Source of the DNA: CBFFRJ01 sp051486985
GTDB lineage: Bacteria; Pseudomonadota; Gammaproteobacteria; Enterobacterales; Enterobacteriaceae
Direction: 5' to 3'
Assembly: GCF_051486985.1 (NCBI RefSeq)
Contig: NZ_JAHVDV010000001.1
Coordinates: forward strand, 186,001-250,000
Length of the DNA: 64,000 nt
Part shown: one piece after another, positions 17,868 to 25,383 of the stretch
Numbering within the stretch: position 1 is the stretch's first letter
Layout: the number at the start of each line of letters is the position of its first letter
Translations under genes and position numbers: made by a program
The notes under the pieces: model-generated
Database searches by the model: none
Seen by the model: only the letters and a program-made list of their open reading frames with translations
Told to the model about the DNA's origin: nothing

Positions 17868-18785
17868 ATGCGTAGTTCATTCAAACTGGCGTTCTTGCAC
17901 CCGCGTCATTGGGTAACCTGGGCCGGGTTAGGTCTGCTCTGGTTGCTCGTGCAACTGCCTTATCCGGTTTTATCCCGTCTGGGAGAAACCATCGGTAAAT
18001 TTTCCCGCCGCTTTCTGAAACGCCGTGAGCGTATTGCCCGCCGTAACCTCGAGTTATGTTTCCCGGATATGACACCGGAAATACGGGAAGCGATGATTGA
18101 AAAAAACTTCATGTCGCTGGGCATGGGGTTATTTGAAACGGGTATGGCCTGGTTCTGGCCCGACAGCCGTGTGCGTCGCTGGTTTGATGTTGAGGGCTAT
18201 CAGAATCTGGTGCAGGCGCAGGCGAGCCATAAAGGGGTCATGGTCGTTGGCGTGCACTTCATGTCTCTTGAGCTGGGCGGACGGGTGATGGGGCTCTGCC
18301 AGCCTATGATGGCGACCTACCGACCACACAACAATCCTCTGATGGAGTGGGTTCAGACCCGGGGGCGTATGCGCTCGAACAAGTCGATGATTGACCGCCG
18401 TAATCTTAAGGGCCTGGTGAATGAACTGAAAAAAGGGGAAGCCGTCTGGTTTGCGCCGGATCAGGACTATGGTCGTAAGGGCAGTACATTTGCACCGTTC
18501 TTTTCCGTACCTGACGCCGCCACCACTAACGGTACCTATGTCCTGTCGCGCCTCTCAGGTGCGAGCATGTTGACCGTGACGATGATTCGTAAGGCCGATC
18601 GCTCCGGCTACCAGTTGCATATCGGCAGAGCCCTGACCGACTATCCCGCACGGGATGAGCACGAAGCCGCCCGGTACATAAATAAGATCATTGAACGAGA
18701 AATTCTGCGAGCCCCTGAACAGTACCTCTGGATCCATCGCCGCTTCAAAACCCGTCCCCTGGGTGAAGTGTCTTTGTACCTCTGA
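17868..18785 (+). CDS. lpxP: LpxP-type lipid A palmitoleoyl acyltransferase
   Basis: Inner-membrane late acyltransferase of the LpxL/LpxM/LpxP family, adding the secondary acyl chain to Kdo2-lipid IVA. 305 residues. A hydrophobic anchor at 20-35 is followed by the HX4E catalytic pair His130/Glu135 in VGVHFMSLELGG and by CQPMMATYRPHNN and WIHRRFKTRP. The middle part matches E. coli LpxP much better than LpxL (GRVMGLCQPMMATYRPHNNPL), so palmitoleoyl specificity and cold induction are inferred. Start chosen at MRSSFKLAFLHPRHW with SD TAAGGT; an open frame runs 18 codons further up. K-12 has lpxP elsewhere, so this is a relocated or second copy. Confidence 0.85.
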   Translation: MRSSFKLAFLHPRHWVTWAGLGLLWLLVQLPYPVLSRLGETIGKFSRRFLKRRERIARRNLELCFPDMTPEIREAMIEKNFMSLGMGLFETGMAWFWPDSRVRRWFDVEGYQNLVQAQASHKGVMVVGVHFMSLELGGRVMGLCQPMMATYRPHNNPLMEWVQTRGRMRSNKSMIDRRNLKGLVNELKKGEAVWFAPDQDYGRKGSTFAPFFSVPDAATTNGTYVLSRLSGASMLTVTMIRKADRSGYQLHIGRALTDYPARDEHEAARYINKIIEREILRAPEQYLWIHRRFKTRPLGEVSLYL

Positions 18786-18851
18786 ATGACGCCATCCAGT
18801 CCGCAGAGGCGGACTGGACAGGCCAGGAAACCACTTCATCGCTCCACTGCG

Positions 18852-18905
18852 TAATGCGCTGCCAGCAGCGCCGGTCAGGTTTCCCTCAGACCTGGCAGCG
18901 CATTA
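18852..18905. repeat. 14-bp perfect inverted repeat between lpxP-like gene and orphan gene
   Basis: TAATGCGCTGCCAG and its exact complement CTGGCAGCGCATTA are 26 bases apart; the space between also contains GGTC/GACC. No T-run follows. It sits between two convergent genes and may act as a transcript barrier or be a palindromic repeat unit. Confidence 0.65.
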
Positions 18906-18960
18906 TCGCTAACCTGCGTACAACCGCCAGTCTGAATACATCGGCCCCTGGCCGCTGCTA

Positions 18961-19170
18961 CTAGTCGAGCGCGGGGATCGCCAGCCCTTTACGCCGGATA
19001 ACGAAATGGTTGTCGTGGCGGGTGATTTTCGCACCCTGCTCGCAATATTCAGCGGAAAGCTGAAAAAAGGTATCCGCATCAACATCAAATGCCAGTTCTA
19101 CTTCTCTTTGCTTACCAGAATTTAGCAGTTGATACGCCTGATTTAAGCTATGGGCTTTTGCAATAGACAT
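18961..19170 (-). CDS. Orphan 69-residue protein
   Basis: Not recognised. It starts MSIAKAHSLNQAYQLLNSGK with SD AAGAGG eight bases before ATG, which decides the start against an open frame reaching 19236. Predicted mixed alpha/beta with no signal or membrane segment; a single cysteine in AEYCEQGAK. Ends IRRKGLAIPALD. It is divergent from zinT, with 177 bases between the starts, and part of an accessory block. Codon use resembles host genes. Confidence 0.65.
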   Translation of the reverse strand: MSIAKAHSLNQAYQLLNSGKQREVELAFDVDADTFFQLSAEYCEQGAKITRHDNHFVIRRKGLAIPALD

Positions 19171-19294
19171 GTAATAGGCCTCTTGGGAATGGCTGCGTTG
19201 GTTAAAACATGACCATCTGGTTATAGCATGAATCACTTCTCTTGCCAGTCAGACATCACTCATATAAATGCCTTGTAACAAGATATTGATCATT

Positions 19295-19317
19295 GAAATG
19301 TTATAATATAACATTCT
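19295..19317 (+). promoter_or_regulatory. Zur box upstream of zinT
   Basis: The core TGTTATAATATAACA (19299-19313) is a palindrome around one central base and matches the enterobacterial Zur consensus almost fully. It contains a -10 like TATAAT (19302-19307), so zinc-bound Zur would block the zinT promoter. It lies 31 bases before the zinT start. Confidence 0.9.
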
Positions 19318-19347
19318 GCTCTCATTTCTCGGGAAGAGGGTTTTATC

Positions 19348-19998
19348 TTGGTACGTCATTTCGGAAAATTAGCCATCGCATTGAGTGCACTTCTGGTAAG
19401 TGGTCAGGCACTTTCTCACGGACATCATTCGCATGGTGTGCCGCTAACTGAGAAAGAGCTGAAAGCCTCAGAAGGGGAGTTTGATAATGCGGATGTGAAG
19501 GATCGCAAACTGTCCGACTGGGACGGTGTATGGCAGTCCGTCTATCCGTATCTGGTAAGCGGCGACCTCGATCCGGTCTTTAAAAAGAAAGCGGAGAAAG
19601 ACAAAAGTAAATCCTTTGATGCAATCAAAGCCTACTATCGCAAAGGGTATGCCACTGAGGTGGATACCATTGGCATTGAGAATGGGATAATGGAATTCCA
19701 TGTTGGCGAGAACGTCAGCAGCTGTAAGTACGATTATGCCGGTTATAAAATTTTGACCTATACCTCCGGTAAGAAGGGGGTTCGTTACCTGTTCGAATGT
19801 AAGGATGCAAACAGTAAAGCACCAAAATTCGTGCAGTTCAGCGATCACACCATCGCGCCACGTAAATCGGCCCACTACCATATTTTCATGGGTAGCACCT
19901 CTCAGGCTGCACTGCTTGAAGAGATGGACAACTGGCCAACGTACTACCCTTACCAGTTAAAAAAAGAGGATGTCGTAGACGAGATGCTCCATCACTAA
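19348..19998 (+). CDS. zinT: Periplasmic zinc-binding protein ZinT
   Basis: Periplasmic metal-binding protein (YodA) that passes zinc to the ZnuABC system under zinc starvation and also binds cadmium. 216 residues. Signal peptide LAIALSALLVSGQALS is followed by the His-rich HGHHSHG, the calycin-like ZinT domain with LSDWDGVWQSVYPYL, and the conserved HYHIFMG. The start is TTG, supported by SD GAAGAGGG at normal spacing; no other start fits. A Zur box upstream and a terminator downstream make it a stand-alone zinc-stress gene. K-12 carries zinT elsewhere. Confidence 0.95.
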   Translation: MVRHFGKLAIALSALLVSGQALSHGHHSHGVPLTEKELKASEGEFDNADVKDRKLSDWDGVWQSVYPYLVSGDLDPVFKKKAEKDKSKSFDAIKAYYRKGYATEVDTIGIENGIMEFHVGENVSSCKYDYAGYKILTYTSGKKGVRYLFECKDANSKAPKFVQFSDHTIAPRKSAHYHIFMGSTSQAALLEEMDNWPTYYPYQLKKEDVVDEMLHH

Positions 19999-20020
19999 TC
20001 TCCCGATGGTCATTGTCCAT

Positions 20021-20046
20021 AAAGCTCGCTGCGGCGGGCTTTTTTA
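20021..20046 (+). terminator. Rho-independent terminator after zinT
   Basis: AAAGCTCGC / GCGGGCTTT stem (one G-U pair) followed by T-run, 23 bases after the stop. Confidence 0.85.
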
Positions 20047-20110
20047 TTGCTCTGGCTTTATGTAGCATAGGCGCGCCGTTAAAACCCTGAAGGTTGTTCA
20101 AGGAGGAAAA

Positions 20111-20749
20111 GTGTTTGCCGAATATGGTGTGATTAGCTTCTGGTCCTATTTCATTGGCGCCATCTTTATTATTCTGGTGCCCGGCCCTAATACCTTTTTT
20201 GTGCTTAAAACCAGCATCGCGGGTGGGCTTAAACATGGCTATGTTGCGGCGACAGGGGTTTTTCTTGGCGACGCTATTTTGATGTTTCTCGCTTATGCCG
20301 GAGTCGCTACGCTGATTAAGACAACGCCGGTACTGTTTAATATTGTCCGCTATCTTGGCGCTATCTATCTGCTCTGGCTCGGGCTGAAAATGCTCTACAG
20401 TACGCTGTTTCGTCGGGCCGCAGCCGGCGAGGAGCACGAGATCCAGAAGGGAGACATCTTCAGACGCTCTCTGATTCTGAGTCTCACAAACCCGAAAGCC
20501 ATCCTGTTTTACGTCTCTTTTTTTGTACAGTTCATTGATATTCATTACGTAAACCCCGGGATGTCCTTTTTTATTCTCGGCGTAACGCTTGAGATGATTA
20601 GCATCTGTTATTTCAGCTTTTTGATCGTATCAGGCTCCTACGTTACCCAACTGGTGAAGACGAAAAAGCGTCTGGCAAAACTGGGCAATTCGCTCATTGG
20701 TTTATTGTTTGTCGGCTTCGCTGCCCGTCTGGCAACGCTGCAATCCTGA
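20111..20749 (+). CDS. leuE: Leucine exporter LeuE
   Basis: LysE/RhtB-type inner-membrane exporter of leucine and related amino acids. 212 residues, same as E. coli LeuE (YeaS). The family signature VPGPNTFFVLK is near residue 24, and the ILSLTNPKAILFYVSFFVQFID and GNSLIGLLFVGFAARLATLQS segments are nearly identical. About six hydrophobic segments. The start is GTG with SD AAGGAGG. In K-12 it lies near yeaR, so its presence here is part of the accessory block. Confidence 0.93.
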   Translation: MFAEYGVISFWSYFIGAIFIILVPGPNTFFVLKTSIAGGLKHGYVAATGVFLGDAILMFLAYAGVATLIKTTPVLFNIVRYLGAIYLLWLGLKMLYSTLFRRAAAGEEHEIQKGDIFRRSLILSLTNPKAILFYVSFFVQFIDIHYVNPGMSFFILGVTLEMISICYFSFLIVSGSYVTQLVKTKKRLAKLGNSLIGLLFVGFAARLATLQS

Positions 20750-20879
20750 CCACGGGGGAGAGGAGAAAATTCTCTGGCGCAACTCAGCGTTGGGGCAGGT
20801 CGGATTTCGCTTCTCGCATGGGAATAAATCTGCTATTTCTTTTGCTGCCCCTTCTCATACCAACCTTGAGGTGCAGACG

Positions 20880-21125
20880 ATGCTCGAATTAAGACCGGGA
20901 TGTGAATGCTGCGATACCGATTTACCGGGCGACTGTGAAGATGCCGTCATCTGCTCATTTGAATGCACATTTTGCCGCGAATGTGCCTCAGGACTCGGGA
21001 TGCAGTGCCCAAATTGTGGCGGTGAGTTAGTCAGTCGTCCGCGACGTGCTATTGAAAAGTTAGTGCATAACCCCGCCTCAACGACGCGAATTTTTAAGCC
21101 GCTTGGCTGCAAGAAATCCCACTAA
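20880..21125 (+). CDS. DUF1272 cysteine-rich protein
   Basis: 81 residues, beginning MLELRPGCECCDTDLPGD. It contains nine cysteines before residue 50 in paired patterns (CECC, CSFECTFCRECA, CPNCGG), typical of a DUF1272 zinc-ribbon/RING-like fold, plus one near the C-terminus. Probably cytosolic and zinc-binding; function unknown. ATG chosen because the family starts at MLELRP; SD GAGGTG upstream. It follows leuE by about 130 bases and sits near zinT in the same accessory block. Confidence 0.85.
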   Translation: MLELRPGCECCDTDLPGDCEDAVICSFECTFCRECASGLGMQCPNCGGELVSRPRRAIEKLVHNPASTTRIFKPLGCKKSH

Positions 21126-21179
21126 ATACGCTGCGTTACGCTTATCCCCTTCGTCCAGAAGGGGTTCCGGCGCGCTCCA

Positions 21180-21196
21180 CACACTCTCAGAGTGTG
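21180..21196. repeat. Perfect palindrome upstream of suf
   Basis: CACACTCTCAGAGTGTG: two 8-base arms around one central base, about 330 bases before sufA and 55 after the DUF1272 gene. A weaker hairpin (CCCCTTC / GAAGGGG) lies at 21146-21164. Either may belong to termination, or the palindrome may be a regulator site; unassigned. Confidence 0.45.
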
Positions 21197-21424
21197 ATCC
21201 AGTTCTCCTTTATCTGCGCTGACGCTCTTCCCACCCGCTATTTTTATCTGCCTATTCTAAAAATAGGTATTGCCTATACATCTTCACTTGTTTTTGCTTT
21301 TTGCCCGCCCCATTAATGATTAGCTATTAATTATCAGTCTGTTAAACAATTCTTCACATGTCTGTTAAGCCTCACCGGAGGGTCTATGCTTAATACAGAG
21401 GTTTAAATTACGGGCAAAGCATGA

Positions 21425-21473
21425 ATAACCCTTCGGAATAGAGGTTGAAGTGAGAATCATTATCACTAACATA
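21425..21473 (+). promoter_or_regulatory. suf promoter with IscR type 2 and Fur sites
   Basis: An IscR type 2-like site begins at 21425 (ATAACCC left half perfect, AGAGGTT right half; about 19 of 26 positions agree with the consensus). A Fur-like site AGTGAGAATCATTATCAC follows at 21449-21466. A -35 TTGAAG (21445-21450) and a -10 AACATA (21468-21473) are 17 bases apart, so Fur would cover the promoter spacer. The overlap of activator and repressor sites is as known for E. coli suf. OxyR and IHF sites probably lie further up but are not certain. Confidence 0.75.
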
Positions 21474-21512
21474 GTGTTATGCCTTTCAGGCTTTATGACA
21501 TGAGGTAGTCCC

Positions 21513-21881
21513 ATGGTAACGCAATCAGAAACTTTTAATCCGGCCGACTTTAGCTGGCGTGGCCTCACCATGACGCCAGCGGCGGCTGAACATATTCGCG
21601 CACTGATGCAAAAGCAGCCCGAACTGCTTGGCGTAAGACTGGGTATCAAGCAAACCGGTTGTGCAGGCTTTGGTTACGTGCTGGATACGGTCAGTGAACC
21701 TGCAAAAGATGATCTGCTCTTTGAAAATGAGGGCGCCCGGCTCTATGTGCCGCTTCAGGCTATGCCGTTTATCGACGGCACCGAAGTGGATTACGTGCGG
21801 GAAGGGTTAAACCAGCTGTTCAAATTCAATAACCCTAAAGCGCAGAACGAATGTGGCTGCGGCGAAAGCTTTGGGGTATAG
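21513..21881 (+). CDS. sufA: Fe-S cluster carrier SufA
   Basis: A-type carrier that receives Fe-S clusters from SufBCD and passes them to target proteins. 122 residues, full length. The three cluster-ligand cysteines are in KQTGCAGFGY and in the C-terminal NECGCGESFGV. First gene of sufABCDSE, directed by the IscR/Fur promoter upstream. Confidence 0.97.
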   Translation: MVTQSETFNPADFSWRGLTMTPAAAEHIRALMQKQPELLGVRLGIKQTGCAGFGYVLDTVSEPAKDDLLFENEGARLYVPLQAMPFIDGTEVDYVREGLNQLFKFNNPKAQNECGCGESFGV

Positions 21882-21889
21882 GCGGTACT

Positions 21890-23374
21890 ATGTCTCGTAA
21901 TACTGAAGCAACTGACGATGTCAAAACCTGGACCGGGAACCTCAACTATAAAGAGGGTTTTTTCACCCGGCTGAACACTGATGAACTGGCGAAAGGCATT
22001 AACGAAGAGGTTGTGCGCGCCATATCAGCTAAACGTAATGAACCTGAATGGATGCTGGAGTTCCGCCTTAACGCCTTCCGCGCCTGGCTTGAAATGGACG
22101 AACCGCACTGGCTTAAAGCCCACTACGACAAGCTGGACTATCAGGATTACAGTTACTACTCCGCACCCTCCTGCGGCAGTTGCGATGATTCCTGCGCCTC
22201 GCAGCCTGGCGCTGTGCAGCAAACCAATGCCAATGCCTGGCTTACAGAAGAGGTGGAAGAGGCCTTTAATCAGCTCGGCGTGCCGGTACGTGAAGGGAGA
22301 GAAGTGGCGGTTGACGCTATTTTTGACTCGGTTTCTGTGGCGACAACATACCGGGAAAAACTGTCTGAGCAGGGGATTATTTTCTGCTCGTTCGGCGAAG
22401 CCATCCACGATCATCCGGAACTGGTGAAGAAATATCTGGGTACGGTTGTTCCCTCAAACGACAACTTCTTCGCCGCCCTGAACGCTGCCGTGGCGTCTGA
22501 TGGCACATTTATTTACATACCCAAGGGAGTACGGTGCCCGATGGAACTGTCCACCTATTTTCGCATCAATGCGGAAAAAACCGGGCAGTTTGAGCGCACC
22601 ATACTGGTGGCCGATGAAGGCAGCTACGTAAGCTATATCGAAGGCTGTTCTGCGCCCGTACGAGACAGTTATCAGCTCCATGCGGCGGTGGTGGAAGTGA
22701 TCATCCATCGCGACGCGGAGGTGAAATATTCAACCGTGCAAAACTGGTTCCCGGGTGATAACAACACCGGCGGCATTCTGAACTTCGTTACCAAGCGTGC
22801 GCTTTGCGAAGGTGAAAACAGCAAAATGTCGTGGACTCAGTCGGAAACCGGCTCGGCTATCACGTGGAAGTACCCCAGCTGTATCCTTCGGGGCGATAAC
22901 TCCATCGGTGAATTTTTCTCGGTTGCGCTGACCAGTGGTCACCAGCAGGCGGATACCGGGACCAAAATGATCCACATTGGTAAAAATACCAAATCGACCA
23001 TCATCTCCAAGGGGATCTCTGCCGGTAAGAGCCAGAACAGCTACCGTGGCCTGGTGAAAATCATGCCTGGTGCCACCAATGCCCGTAACTTTACCCAGTG
23101 TGACTCAATGCTGATAGGCCCGGATTGTGGCGCACATACCTTCCCCTACGTTGAGTGTCGGAACAATACGGCCCAACTGGAGCACGAAGCAACCACATCA
23201 CGTATTGGGGAAGACCAGCTGTTCTACTGCCTGCAGCGTGGCATCAGTGAGGACGACGCCATTTCGATGATCGTCAATGGCTTCTGTAAGGACGTATTCT
23301 CCGAGCTGCCACTGGAGTTTGCCGTTGAAGCGCAAAAACTGCTGGCTATCAGCCTTGAACACAGCGTCGGTTAA
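21890..23374 (+). CDS. sufB: Fe-S scaffold subunit SufB
   Basis: Scaffold on which the Suf system assembles Fe-S clusters, in complex with SufC2 and SufD. 494 residues from MSRNTEATDDVKTW (E. coli 495); an open frame extends into sufA but this start matches. The C-terminal beta-helix region contains ARNFTQCDSMLIG (essential cysteine) and ECRNNTAQLEHEATTSRI with the glutamate and histidine used in assembly. A CGSCDDSCAS cysteine cluster is near residue 95. Eight bases after sufA. Confidence 0.97.
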   Translation: MSRNTEATDDVKTWTGNLNYKEGFFTRLNTDELAKGINEEVVRAISAKRNEPEWMLEFRLNAFRAWLEMDEPHWLKAHYDKLDYQDYSYYSAPSCGSCDDSCASQPGAVQQTNANAWLTEEVEEAFNQLGVPVREGREVAVDAIFDSVSVATTYREKLSEQGIIFCSFGEAIHDHPELVKKYLGTVVPSNDNFFAALNAAVASDGTFIYIPKGVRCPMELSTYFRINAEKTGQFERTILVADEGSYVSYIEGCSAPVRDSYQLHAAVVEVIIHRDAEVKYSTVQNWFPGDNNTGGILNFVTKRALCEGENSKMSWTQSETGSAITWKYPSCILRGDNSIGEFFSVALTSGHQQADTGTKMIHIGKNTKSTIISKGISAGKSQNSYRGLVKIMPGATNARNFTQCDSMLIGPDCGAHTFPYVECRNNTAQLEHEATTSRIGEDQLFYCLQRGISEDDAISMIVNGFCKDVFSELPLEFAVEAQKLLAISLEHSVG

Positions 23375-23390
23375 GGATTAAGGAACAAAC

Positions 23391-24137
23391 ATGTTAAGTA
23401 TTAAAGACCTGCAGGTTAGCGTTGAAGATAAAGAGATTCTGCGGGGCCTGAGCCTGGAGGTTCGCCCGGGGGAAGTGCACGCCATCATGGGGCCAAATGG
23501 CTCTGGTAAAAGTACGCTGTCGGCCACGCTTGCCGGTCGTGAAGATTACGAAGTCACCGGCGGAAGCGTGGAGTACCACGGTAAAGATTTACTGGCGCTC
23601 TCCCCTGAAGAGAGAGCCGGTGAAGGGGTATTCATGGCCTTCCAGTACCCGGTGGAGATCCCTGGTGTCAGTAATCAGTTTTTCCTGCAAACCGCGCTTA
23701 ATGCCGTGCGCAAATACCGTAATCAGGATGAACTGGATCGGTTCGACTTCCAGGATTTGATGGAAGAGAAAATCAAGCTGCTTAAAATGCCGGAAGATTT
23801 GCTGACCCGCTCGGTCAACGTGGGTTTTTCGGGCGGCGAGAAAAAGCGTAACGACATCCTGCAGATGGCGGTGCTGGAGCCGAATCTGTGCATCCTTGAT
23901 GAAACTGACTCGGGTCTGGACATTGATGCGTTGAAAATCGTGGCTGATGGGGTGAACTCGCTTCGCGATGCGCAGCGCTCATTTATCATTGTCACCCACT
24001 ATCAGCGTATTCTGGACTACATCAAGCCAGACTTCGTGCACGTGTTGTATCAGGGCCGTATCGTCAAATCCGGTGATTTCACGCTGGTTAAGCAACTGGA
24101 GGAGCAGGGGTATGGCTGGCTTACCGAACAGCAGTAA
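23391..24137 (+). CDS. sufC: Fe-S assembly ATPase SufC
   Basis: ABC-type ATPase that powers conformational change in SufB-SufD. 248 residues. Walker A GPNGSGKST near residue 34, signature FSGGEKKRNDILQ, Walker B CILDETDSGLD, and the switch histidine in THYQR. It overlaps sufD by 26 bases. Confidence 0.97.
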   Translation: MLSIKDLQVSVEDKEILRGLSLEVRPGEVHAIMGPNGSGKSTLSATLAGREDYEVTGGSVEYHGKDLLALSPEERAGEGVFMAFQYPVEIPGVSNQFFLQTALNAVRKYRNQDELDRFDFQDLMEEKIKLLKMPEDLLTRSVNVGFSGGEKKRNDILQMAVLEPNLCILDETDSGLDIDALKIVADGVNSLRDAQRSFIIVTHYQRILDYIKPDFVHVLYQGRIVKSGDFTLVKQLEEQGYGWLTEQQ

Positions 24138-25383
24138 CGCACTGCAACAGTGGCACCACCTCTTTGAAGCGCAGGGTGGCGCGCGGTCTGAAGAGGCTTC
24201 GCAGCATTTTCAACAGCTCTTGCGCCTGGGCTTGCCGACCCGCAAGCATGAAAACTGGAAATATACCCCACTCGACGGGCTACTCAATCACGCCTTTGTG
24301 AGCCGCAGCGGATCGCTGACGGAGGCTGAATGCTCCGCGCTGGCTCTGCCAGTGGAGGCGTTGCGGCTGGTCTTTGTTGATGGTTATTTCAATGCTGAGC
24401 TGAGCGATGACACTTCTGGCTCAGGCTTTGAGATAGCCATTAACGAGGACCGTCAGCCGCTTGCTGCACCCGTTCAGCCGGATGTTTTCCTGCACCTGAC
24501 AGAGAGTCTGGCGCAGACGGTGACCCATATCCGGGTAGCGCGCAACCAGCGTCCGGCTAAAACCTTATTGCTGATGCATATAACGCAAGGGGTGGATGGC
24601 GAAGAGATGAACACTGCGCACTACCGTCACCACATTTCGCTGGCGGAAGGGGCAGAGGCGACCGTGTACGAACATTACGTCAGTCTTAACCCTCAGCGCC
24701 ACTTTACCGGAGCCCGCTTTACGATGGACGTGGCGGCGAACGCGCAGTTGCACCATTTTAAAATGGCGTTTGAGAACCCGCAAAGCTACCACTTTGCCCA
24801 TAACGACATTCGTCTGGCAGAGGATGCATCAGCGGACAGCCACAGTTTTCTGCTGGGCAGTGCGGTGCTGCGTCACAACACCAGCACTCAGCTCAATGGC
24901 GAAAACACCACGCTGCGCATGAACAGTCTGGCAATGCCCGTCAAATCCGAAGTATGCGATACCCGCACCTGGCTTGAGCATAACAAGGGGTATTGCAACA
25001 GTCGCCAGCTTCACAAAACTATCGTGAATGATAAGGGCCGTGCGGTCTTTAATGGTCTCATTAACGTAGCGCAGCATGCGCTGAAAACTGACGGGCAGAT
25101 GACCAACAACAATCTGCTGCTGGGCCGTCTTTCAGAAGTCGATACCAAGCCGCAGCTTGAAATTTATGCGGATGATGTGAAATGCAGTCACGGGGCGACC
25201 ATCGGCCGCATTGATGATGAGCAGATGTTCTATCTGCGCTCACGCGGTATTGATGCGCAGGCCGCTCAACAGATGATTATTTACGCCTTTGCCGCTGAGC
25301 TTACCGAAGCCGTCAGCGATGAGGTGCTCAGGCAGCAGGTGCTGGCCCGTATCGGGCAACGCCTTGCGGGAGGCATAGCATGA
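24112..25383 (+). CDS. sufD: Fe-S scaffold subunit SufD
   Basis: Partner of SufB, needed for iron entry into the scaffold. 423 residues from MAGLPNSSNALQQWHHL, as in E. coli. The C-terminal core has LLLGRLSEVDTKPQLEIYADDVKCSHGATIG with the interface cysteine and histidine (Cys-Ser-His). The start lies inside sufC and the stop overlaps sufS by four bases (ATGA), so translation is coupled on both sides. Confidence 0.97.
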   Translation: MAGLPNSSNALQQWHHLFEAQGGARSEEASQHFQQLLRLGLPTRKHENWKYTPLDGLLNHAFVSRSGSLTEAECSALALPVEALRLVFVDGYFNAELSDDTSGSGFEIAINEDRQPLAAPVQPDVFLHLTESLAQTVTHIRVARNQRPAKTLLLMHITQGVDGEEMNTAHYRHHISLAEGAEATVYEHYVSLNPQRHFTGARFTMDVAANAQLHHFKMAFENPQSYHFAHNDIRLAEDASADSHSFLLGSAVLRHNTSTQLNGENTTLRMNSLAMPVKSEVCDTRTWLEHNKGYCNSRQLHKTIVNDKGRAVFNGLINVAQHALKTDGQMTNNNLLLGRLSEVDTKPQLEIYADDVKCSHGATIGRIDDEQMFYLRSRGIDAQAAQQMIIYAFAAELTEAVSDEVLRQQVLARIGQRLAGGIA

